The notes below the pieces were generated by a model, which saw only the letters and a list, made by a program, of their open reading frames with translations, searched no databases and was not told the DNA's origin. From Bryobacterales bacterium (GTDB lineage Bacteria > Acidobacteriota > Terriglobia > Bryobacterales > UBA6623): 57,775 nt of DNA. Below are positions 46,797 to 53,536 of the stretch, one piece after another (the stretch's first letter is position 1; every line of letters begins with the position of its first letter). The stretch lies in NCBI GenBank assembly GCA_028819255.1, contig JAPPMB010000139.1, forward strand, positions 1 through 57,775. The letters are read 5' to 3'. The position numbers and the translations under genes were made by a program.

Positions 46797-47977
46797 GGAA
46801 AGTCCGTCCTCACCATCGAGGGGCCGATCGAAGCCAGGGAGGCGGCGCCGCATCGAACCATGGAGCCCTCGAGCTCGCCCTGGACCATCTCCAGCACGCG
46901 CGTGACGCCCGGCACGCCGAACGAGCCCAGCCCCCAACGATATATGCGGCCGACGCAGACGGCGTCGGCTCCGAGGGCGAGTGCCTTGAGAATGTCGCCG
47001 CCCCGCCTGATGCCGCTGTCGAAGAGCACGGGAATGCGTCCCGCCACCGCCTCGACGATCTCCGGAAGCACTTCGAGGGTCGACGGCGTGTAGTCCAGCG
47101 TGCGCCCGCCGTGGTTGGAGACGATCACCCCGTCCAGGCCGGTCTCGACCGCGATGGCCGCATCCTCCCCCGTGAGCAGACCCTTGACGAGCAGCGGGAC
47201 CTGCACCATGGAGCGCAGCGCCTCGAACATCTTCCACTCGTACCAGATCCTGCCCTCCGAAAAGCGGTAGCGGGCCGCGTTGCCCGTCCTGCGAGGCGGT
47301 CGCCTCGGGCGCAGGGACAGGTTGCGGTCGTGGTAGGCCCGGTCGTAGTAGGAGGCCTGCTGATCGACGGTCACGACGATCGCTTTGGCGCCGGCATCCT
47401 CGGCGGACGTGCACGGCTCCCGGTTCTGCTCCATCTCCCGCCGCGCGTACAGCTGGAACCACAGCGGCGCCCCATTGTTCTTCGCAAGATCGGCGAAGGT
47501 CATGCTGGCGGCATGGCTGAGAATCATCGGCGTTTCCGCCGCCTTCGTGCAGCCCTCGTAGGTGCCCTCCTCCTTGTCCGGGTGCAGCGCCACGTGGGCA
47601 GCCGTAGGGGCGAGCAGTAGAGGGTAGCGGAACTTCGTGCCCAGGATCTCTCCCGACGCGTCGGGCGAACCCGTCCCCCGCACGGCGGCCGGCAGGAGCC
47701 TGACCCAGTCGAAGGCCTCGCGGTTCCGGCGGACCGTGAATTCGCTGGCGCCTCCGCGGGCGGTGAAATTGTAGGTCTCGCGGTCCAGCCTCTCGTACGC
47801 CGCAGCTTCGAAATCGAAGACGTCGCGCATCTCCTCCAGCCCCGCGACGCGGACATGGCCGCGGTAGCGATCCTGCTGGCCCGGAAGCCGGATTGCGCCG
47901 GACAGGAAGCCTGCCAGTCCCGCAAGCGCCTTTCTTCGGCTGGCGCTGTGTCGCCAGCGCGACTCGGTTGGTGTCAT
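46793..47977 (-). CDS. FMN-dependent alpha-hydroxy acid dehydrogenase, Tat-exported
   Basis: 394 aa from ATG at 47975-47977. Twin-arginine signal ASRRKALAGLAGFLSGAI. Family motifs are intact: PLLLAPTAAHVALHP, LWFQLYARRE, VVTVDQQASY, LLVKGLLTGEDA, the catalytic VSNHGGRTLDYTPST with His base and Arg, and IPVLFDSGIRRGGDILKALALGA. The group oxidises lactate, glycolate, mandelate or other 2-hydroxyacids, passing electrons to oxygen or the respiratory chain. First gene of a two-gene operon with a paralogue. Export by Tat means FMN is loaded before transport. A TACAAT box/palindrome lies at 48024-48035. Confidence 0.9.
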   Translation of the reverse strand: MTPTESRWRHSASRRKALAGLAGFLSGAIRLPGQQDRYRGHVRVAGLEEMRDVFDFEAAAYERLDRETYNFTARGGASEFTVRRNREAFDWVRLLPAAVRGTGSPDASGEILGTKFRYPLLLAPTAAHVALHPDKEEGTYEGCTKAAETPMILSHAASMTFADLAKNNGAPLWFQLYARREMEQNREPCTSAEDAGAKAIVVTVDQQASYYDRAYHDRNLSLRPRRPPRRTGNAARYRFSEGRIWYEWKMFEALRSMVQVPLLVKGLLTGEDAAIAVETGLDGVIVSNHGGRTLDYTPSTLEVLPEIVEAVAGRIPVLFDSGIRRGGDILKALALGADAVCVGRIYRWGLGSFGVPGVTRVLEMVQGELEGSMVRCGAASLASIGPSMVRTDFP

Positions 47978-48023
47978 CTGCTCTCTGCAGCCGCGGCGCC
48001 CATGGATTCCGACGGTTGGGCCG

Positions 48024-48035
48024 ATTGTACACAAT
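48024..48035 (-). promoter_or_regulatory. Palindrome and -10-like box upstream of the FMN dehydrogenase operon
   Basis: ATTGT-AC-ACAAT, perfect five-base arms. On the minus strand it includes TACAAT, 46 bases before the ATG at 47977. It could be a promoter overlapped by an operator. Confidence 0.4.
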
Positions 48036-48078
48036 GCGGGGTCAGCTGGAACGCGTGCCCGCGCGCGGGAAGCGGGAA

Positions 48079-48729
48079 CTATCCTGGGCGGTCCGCAGCG
48101 AGGTTTCCGTAGACCTCGATCCAGTCAAGGCGGGAACATGCACCGCTGCGCCCTCCCGGCATCAGGTCGGTGAAGCCCACCGACCGGACCCGGCCCAGTG
48201 CCGGCCCGTCGACCCACGACGCCTCAGTCACCGTCGAGATGTCGAGCCGCCGCCAGCGGGTTGCAGGGAACGCGAACTCCCGGACCCGCCAGTGGCTGGA
48301 CGCCGGATCGGAGTCCTCGCTGACAAGCCATGAGCCGCCCTCCAGCCCGACAATGGCGCGGAGCGCCCGGAATCCCGATTGCCGGCTCCGCCACCGCACC
48401 GTTGCGGAGCCGGTGAGATCCAGCAGTCTGCCGTCCGCAAAGGACAGGCTCACGGCCCATGGGGTCTTTGCGAGCCCCGACCAGACGTAGTGGGGGTCCC
48501 ATTCCCTTGCGTCGTGAAAGCTCTTCTTGACGAGCGGGGGGCCCTGGCCGTGAACAGTCACTCTCAGGTCGGGATTGGCGACATCCCGCTGAGTAAGGGG
48601 AATGTTCGGCGGCGTCGCTGTCCAGTCCTCGCGGAATAGGAGCGGCGCGCTGCCGACGTCGGCCGCCTCAAGCCCGGCACCCGCAGCGGACAGCACAAAC
48701 ACGCGACGCGTCATGTGTTTTTCAGACAT
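48079..48729 (-). CDS. Exported protein of unknown function
   Basis: 216 aa from ATG at 48727-48729 (a second ATG five residues on is also possible). N-terminus MTRRVFVLSAAGAGLEAADV is Tat-like. The body is beta-rich: LLFREDWTATPPNIPLTQRD, WDPHYVWSGLAKTPWAVSLSF, LTGSATVRWRSRQSGFRAL and WRRLDISTVTEASWVDGPAL. The layout FREDW-(P)-H resembles exported concanavalin-type or DUF1080-like glycan-binding proteins, but I do not recognise a family with confidence. Upstream of the FMN dehydrogenase pair on the same strand (about 100 bases gap) and divergent from a DUF3604 gene. Confidence 0.65.
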   Translation of the reverse strand: MSEKHMTRRVFVLSAAGAGLEAADVGSAPLLFREDWTATPPNIPLTQRDVANPDLRVTVHGQGPPLVKKSFHDAREWDPHYVWSGLAKTPWAVSLSFADGRLLDLTGSATVRWRSRQSGFRALRAIVGLEGGSWLVSEDSDPASSHWRVREFAFPATRWRRLDISTVTEASWVDGPALGRVRSVGFTDLMPGGRSGACSRLDWIEVYGNLAADRPG

Positions 48730-48769
48730 CGGCGGTCGGGGCCAGTCCACTGCCGACGCAGGTTCGGCA

Positions 48770-48787
48770 GTGCGACGATTGTCGCAC
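48770..48787 (-). promoter_or_regulatory. Perfect inverted repeat, candidate operator
   Basis: GTGCGAC-GATT-GTCGCAC, seven-base arms and four-base loop. It contains GACAAT on the minus strand and lies about 40 bases before the ATG at 48729. Confidence 0.4.
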
Positions 48788-49035
48788 GCCGACCGCGGGA
48801 GGGACACGAGCACCGACCCACCCGGCCACGCCTCCTCTGACGGCGCCGGATCGGGCGGGGAACTCCGCCGCGATTCCGGCGAGGCGTTCAGGGGCGTTCC
48901 GATCCTCGCCGGATTGCGCAGCGTCCCGCGACCCCGCCAGGGGCGCCCCTTCCGCCCTCACACCTGCGGTGAACGACACGGGCACGCGGCCGGGGACCGG
49001 CCCGGACGTATAGAGAGGCATGACGGCGCGTTCAG

Positions 49036-49041
49036 TACAAT
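49036..49041 (+). promoter_or_regulatory. Candidate -10 box for second DUF3604 gene, near-leaderless
   Basis: TACAAT ends ten bases before the ATG at 49052. No ribosome site is visible between them. Confidence 0.4.
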
Positions 49042-49051
49042 CGGGCGGCCG

Positions 49052-51430
49052 ATGAGGTTTCTTGCTGCCGCCGCCGCCGCAGGTCTGGCCGCCTTTTTCG
49101 CATCCATGGGGCTCGACCGCACGGCAACCGCCGAGCCGGGCGAGACCGACCCGGCGAGCCTGCGCATCGAATACCGTCCCGGAGGATACATGCCTCCCGG
49201 ATTCCCGATCGAGGGGAAGGTCAAGCTGCTGACTTCGCCCGTGGTCCGCGCCGGGGAGCGTCACCGGATCCGCCTCGAGTATGTGGTCGGCAAGGCAGGC
49301 GTGGCCCAGGGGGAGGCGATCGAGATCTGGAAGCATTTCACCAGCGACGTCGAGGAGTTCCAGGTCAACGACCCCAACGAACCTGCGCATTTCGCGATCG
49401 AGACGACCGCGCCCGGCGCAAGGCTGTCGGCCCGCTCGTTTTCCAACAGCCTGCAGCGCAACGCCCCCAGCGTCTTCCCCTACCGCAAGACCGCCGGGGC
49501 CGATCTGGAGTCCGGCGCCATCAGGCCCGGCGACAAGGTCCACATCGATCTCGGCGGAGTCAGGGGCGTCCGCATGCAGCACTACGCCGAGAACCTGTTC
49601 AACTTCCGCGTCGTGATCGCCGGCCCCGACAAGAAGCCCCGCGACTACGGCGGGGACGCGTTCCTCAAGGTGGTCGGGGGTCCGGCCTCGAGTCTGCGCG
49701 TGTACGCGCCGGGTCTGGTCGCGGTGGGCGAGCGGTTCAGCATCGAAGCCGTGCCCATTGACGACTGGGGCTCGCTGTCCCACAACTACCAGGGGCACGA
49801 TCTGGAGTTCGACAGCCCGACGCTCGGCGCCGGCCGGTTCGAGTACGAGGCGGACCTGCTCCACTACGTTGCTTCGAACGTCGTGGCGAACCAGCCCGGC
49901 GTCTACCGCCTGCAGGTTCGCAGCGGCGACGGCTCGCTCCGCGGCCAAAGCAATCCGATTCGCGTCGAGCACCACCCCAAGCGAAGGGTCTACTACGGGG
50001 ACCTTCACCAGCACACGTACCTGCACGACGGGCGTGGCACCTACGAGGAACTCTACCTGCATGCCCGGCGCAACGGCCTGCTCGACTTCGGTTCTCTCAC
50101 GCCGCACCACATGCCGCTCGGCGTAACCGGGCCGTCGTACATCTTCGACAAGTACTCGGATCCCCGCGACCACTGGCCCGACATGGTGCGGGCCAACCGG
50201 CGCATGAACGGCTGGAAGGACTTCGTGACGATCCTCGGCTACGAATACAGCGTCGGCACGGGCGTCGGGGGGCACCACAACGTCTTCTACAACGCGGACG
50301 ACGCCCCGACCACGATGCAGATGGACCCGTCCCAGAACCGCGCCGACGTCGGGCGGATGATGGACTTGCTGGAGCGGGCCGGCGTTCCGACCATGGTGAT
50401 TCCCCACGTGGGGGGCGGCCCGCCGAACTGGACGCACAGGACGGATCCCAGAATCGAGCGCAGCTTTGAGATCGCCTCGGTGCACGGAGTGTTCGAGGAG
50501 TCCTGGCAGAGGCACCTCGATGCCGGGCTTCGGCTGGCAGCCACGGCTTCGAGCGACAACCACACCGTCGGGTTCGGCAACTCGTATCCCGGCCTGATCT
50601 ATACGATGACCAACTCGCTGACGGGCGTGTACGCCTACGACAAGACACGGGACGCCATCTGGAACGGCCTGTACGAGCGGCGCACGTTCGGCGTCACCGG
50701 CAACGCGCGGATCCTCATGGACTTCAGCGTGGACGGCGAGCCGATGGGGGGCGAACTCTCTGCGTCCCAGCACCAGGCGCCCCGGATCCGGGCGCGGGTT
50801 TCCGGCACGGAACCGCTGGTTCGGGTGGAACTGCTCAAGAACGGCAAGGTCGTGCACGCGGCGCGCCCCGCGCGCGCCGGCGGCTCCATGGCGAGGATCG
50901 CCTGGGGCGACAATCTCTACCAGCGAAGGGCCAATGTCGGCCTCGGCAGCGGCGAGCTCCGGGCGGGTTCCGGCGGCCTTCGGCTGGTGCGGCACCTCAG
51001 CCGCGACCAAGAGTTCGAACGCATGTGGCAGGAGGGGCCGGCGGTGCGCTGGAACACGGCGGCCACGTCGAACGACCGCGACGGCATGCTGGTCCGGATC
51101 GACGGGGCGGAAGGATCTCTGGAATTCAGGCTCGACGATCCCCACCTTGGGCGGATCGAGGCCTCGGTCCCGCTGGAGGATCTGCGGCGCGACGGGTACT
51201 ACCGCTGGAGCGGGCCCGGCGAGAGGCCCGTCCAGCACAGCTACCTCAAGATGATGGGAGTCGATGTGGAGTTCGAACTGGAGTGCGAGCTCGTGTCCGT
51301 CGAGGGCCCGAAGGACCACCAGTTCGAGTTCGCCGACCTCGAGAGCCCGAACCCCGGCGACTACTACTACCTCCGCATGGAGCAGCTCGACACGAACAAG
51401 GGCTGGGCCAGCCCCGTGTGGTTCAACTAG
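49052..51430 (+). CDS. Exported DUF3604 protein, copy 2
   Basis: 792 aa with a signal (MRFLAAAAAAGLAAFFASM). Residues 35-305 form an Ig/beta-type region (GERHRIRLEYVVGKAGVAQ and PGVYRLQVRSGDGSLRG) unlike the propeller of copy 1. From about 310 the PHP-like DUF3604 domain: VYYGDLHQHTYLHDGRG, SLTPHHMPLG, GGHHNVFYN, VIPHVGGGP and ATASSDNHTVGFGNSYPG, with His/Asp clusters for metals. C-terminal beta domains end DYYYLRMEQLDTNKGWASPVW, as in copy 1. Likely a metal-dependent hydrolase outside the cytoplasm; substrate unknown. Shares CTAG at its stop with the convergent dehydratase gene. Confidence 0.88.
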   Translation: MRFLAAAAAAGLAAFFASMGLDRTATAEPGETDPASLRIEYRPGGYMPPGFPIEGKVKLLTSPVVRAGERHRIRLEYVVGKAGVAQGEAIEIWKHFTSDVEEFQVNDPNEPAHFAIETTAPGARLSARSFSNSLQRNAPSVFPYRKTAGADLESGAIRPGDKVHIDLGGVRGVRMQHYAENLFNFRVVIAGPDKKPRDYGGDAFLKVVGGPASSLRVYAPGLVAVGERFSIEAVPIDDWGSLSHNYQGHDLEFDSPTLGAGRFEYEADLLHYVASNVVANQPGVYRLQVRSGDGSLRGQSNPIRVEHHPKRRVYYGDLHQHTYLHDGRGTYEELYLHARRNGLLDFGSLTPHHMPLGVTGPSYIFDKYSDPRDHWPDMVRANRRMNGWKDFVTILGYEYSVGTGVGGHHNVFYNADDAPTTMQMDPSQNRADVGRMMDLLERAGVPTMVIPHVGGGPPNWTHRTDPRIERSFEIASVHGVFEESWQRHLDAGLRLAATASSDNHTVGFGNSYPGLIYTMTNSLTGVYAYDKTRDAIWNGLYERRTFGVTGNARILMDFSVDGEPMGGELSASQHQAPRIRARVSGTEPLVRVELLKNGKVVHAARPARAGGSMARIAWGDNLYQRRANVGLGSGELRAGSGGLRLVRHLSRDQEFERMWQEGPAVRWNTAATSNDRDGMLVRIDGAEGSLEFRLDDPHLGRIEASVPLEDLRRDGYYRWSGPGERPVQHSYLKMMGVDVEFELECELVSVEGPKDHQFEFADLESPNPGDYYYLRMEQLDTNKGWASPVWFN

Positions 51431-53130
51431 GCGGGGACGCGTTCCTCACCGGCAAGGAACCGGAAGTCGCAGCCCTCGTGGGCCTGCGTGACCTGGTCGA
51501 GAAACAGCTTGCCGTAGCCGCGACGGTAGTGCGGAGGCTGCGCCGGCCTGTCCGCAAGGCGGCGCCGGATCTCGTTCGCCTCGACCCTCAGGTCGATCCG
51601 GCGGCCGGGCACGTCGAGTTCGATCTCGTCGCCCGTCCGCACGGCCGCGAGAGGTCCGCCGACCGCCGATTCGGGCGAGACGTGGAGCACGTCCGTGCCG
51701 AAGCTGGTTCCGCTCATTCGGGCGTCCGAGACCCGAACGATGTCGTCGACTCCGGCCTTGAGAAGCTTGCCGGGAATCGGCAGGTGCCCCCACTCCGGGA
51801 ATCCGGGCCCGCCCAGCGGGCCGGCGTTCTTGAGGACGAGAACCGTGTTCTCGTCGACATCAAGATCGTCGTCTATGCATGAGCGCAGGGTTTCGTAGCG
51901 ATCGAACGCCAGTGCCCTGCCTCGGTGGCGCAGCAGGCGGGGCGATGCTGCCGTCTGCTTAATGACGGCGCCGTTTGGGGCGAGGTTGCCGTAGAGGATG
52001 GCCGTTCCCCCTTCGGCGTTGAGAGGAGCGTCGAGCGAGCGGATCAGCGTGCGGTCGCGGATCCGGACGGACGAGACTTCCTGCTCGATCGTGCGGCCGC
52101 TGACGGTAAGGGCGCCGCCGTGCAGGAGGGGCAGGAGCTCCTTCATCACGCACGGCAGTCCGCCTGCGTAGTAGAAGTCCTCCATCAGGTGCCGGCCGGA
52201 CGGCTTGATGTCCGCAATGTAGGGCGTCTCGCGCGAAATCCGGTCGAAGTCGTCGAGGTTCAGGCCGACGCCCGCCCTGCCCGCGATCGCCAGAAGGTGG
52301 ACCACGGCGTTCGTCGAGCCGCCGATGGCCATGTCCGTGCGGACGGCGTTCTCGAACGCCTCGCGGGTTAGGATTCGCGAGGGCGTCAGGTCCTCGCACA
52401 CCATATCGACGATCCGCCGGCCGCTTGCCTCGGCGAGCTGGTAGCGCCTCGCATCGACGGCCGGGATCGCTGCGCCGCCCGACAGCATCATGCCCAGGGC
52501 CTCGGCCATCGATGCCATCGTGGAGGCCGTGCCCATGACGGTGCAGTGGCCCGCGCTGCGCGAGATGCAGCCCTCCACTTCGGCCCACTGCTCCTCGCCG
52601 ATGCGGCCCGCCCGGAGATCCTCGAAGAGCTTGCGGCCGTCCGTGCCGGATCCCAGCGGCCGCCCGTGCCAGCGGCCCGAGAGCATGGGTCCGCCGGTCA
52701 CCATGATGGCCGGGATGTTCGCCGACGCCGCGCCCATCAGCTGTGCCGGGGTCGTCTTGTCACAGCCGCACAGCAGCACGACTCCGTCGATCGGGTTCGC
52801 CGAGATGGACTCCTCCACATCCATCGACATCAGGTTGCGAAACAGCATCGTCGTCGGCTTCATGAACATCTCGCCGAGCGAAATGGTCGGAAATTCGAGC
52901 GGAACACCGCCCGCAGCCCAGACGCCCCGCTTGACGGCCTCCGCGACCTGCCTGAGGTGGGCGTTGCAGTTCGTCAGTTCGGACCAGGAATTGCAGATTC
53001 CGATCACCGGCCTTCCATCGAACGCCGCGTCCGTGAACCCCTCGGACCGCAGCCAGGCGCGCCGGGCCAGGTGCTCATACTGGTCGCCGTGAAACCACCG
53101 GTTGCTTCGGAACGTACTTGGATCGCGCAT
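51427..53130 (-). CDS. IlvD/Edd-family pentonate dehydratase (L-arabinonate/D-xylonate type)
   Basis: 567 aa from ATG at 53128-53130. Cluster-binding Cys55 (WSELTNCNAHL), Cys123 (LLCGCDKTTPAQ) and Cys196 (SRSAGHCTVMGTASTM) sit at the spacing of the [2Fe-2S] sugar-acid dehydratases; Asp124-Lys125 belong to the magnesium site. RVSDARMSGTSFGTD carries the Ser proposed as base. Length and the phrase KPSGRHLMEDFYYAGGLP favour pentonate over dihydroxy-acid dehydratase (IlvD), though IlvD cannot be excluded. It removes water from a pentonate to give 2-keto-3-deoxypentonate, the possible substrate of the FAH-fold protein at 35677. Confidence 0.88.
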   Translation of the reverse strand: MRDPSTFRSNRWFHGDQYEHLARRAWLRSEGFTDAAFDGRPVIGICNSWSELTNCNAHLRQVAEAVKRGVWAAGGVPLEFPTISLGEMFMKPTTMLFRNLMSMDVEESISANPIDGVVLLCGCDKTTPAQLMGAASANIPAIMVTGGPMLSGRWHGRPLGSGTDGRKLFEDLRAGRIGEEQWAEVEGCISRSAGHCTVMGTASTMASMAEALGMMLSGGAAIPAVDARRYQLAEASGRRIVDMVCEDLTPSRILTREAFENAVRTDMAIGGSTNAVVHLLAIAGRAGVGLNLDDFDRISRETPYIADIKPSGRHLMEDFYYAGGLPCVMKELLPLLHGGALTVSGRTIEQEVSSVRIRDRTLIRSLDAPLNAEGGTAILYGNLAPNGAVIKQTAASPRLLRHRGRALAFDRYETLRSCIDDDLDVDENTVLVLKNAGPLGGPGFPEWGHLPIPGKLLKAGVDDIVRVSDARMSGTSFGTDVLHVSPESAVGGPLAAVRTGDEIELDVPGRRIDLRVEANEIRRRLADRPAQPPHYRRGYGKLFLDQVTQAHEGCDFRFLAGEERVPA

Positions 53131-53536
53131 GAAGGGATACTGAGAGATTATCCCGCAGTTGTGCACCTGTCGGCCGCCGCATCGGTTTCCGATGCAGGTC
53201 CCGGGATGTGACGACCCGTCCGCCGCAGGCCGTGCCGTCTTGCAAGGCGGGCTGCGGGGACGAATTGCTCCCCGGGCGCAGCTGACAGCCATGCGCGCCA
53301 TGGGAAGGGAGCCGGCGTCCGACTGGGCACGCCGCCGCCGTGATCCGGTCCCCAGGCGGATTGCGCAGCGGCTAGGCGAGCCCGCAAACGAGAGGAGACC
53401 GACGGGCACGTCTCGGGAGTCTGCTCAGCGGCCCCGGGGGATTCACGGGCGCACAGCTTGCCCGCGCGCAAGATCGGATCCCAGTCCAAGGCGCCTGGCG
53501 GAGGTGCTGCGCGACATGGCGATAGAATGGCGCCCT
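53131..53536. other. Intergenic region, divergent promoters
   Basis: No gene. GATAAT on the minus strand (53147-53152) lies 16 bases before the dehydratase start. TAGAAT on the plus strand (53523-53528) precedes the PQQ dehydrogenase. The middle holds nothing I recognise. Confidence 0.45.
53523..53528 (+). promoter_or_regulatory. Candidate -10 box for PQQ dehydrogenase gene, leaderless
   Basis: TAGAAT ends eight bases before ATG 53537. If translation started at the upstream ATG (53516) this box would be inside the gene, so it also bears on the start choice. Confidence 0.4.

Larger units (their letters stand above)
48730..49051. other. Divergent promoter region between unknown exported gene and DUF3604 gene
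   Basis: No gene recognised. Contains a perfect inverted repeat at 48770-48787 toward the minus-strand gene, and a TACAAT box at 49036-49041 for the plus-strand gene. Confidence 0.4.

Noticed and set aside
49940..50100. DUF3604 HQH motif as evidence for a DNA polymerase PHP domain
   Set aside because: The protein is exported and lacks any polymerase region; only the metal-binding core is shared with PHP domains.
48722..51319. Minus-strand open frame (865 codons) opposite the second DUF3604 gene
   Set aside because: Shadow frame; the plus strand has a signal peptide and PHP-like motifs over the same bases.
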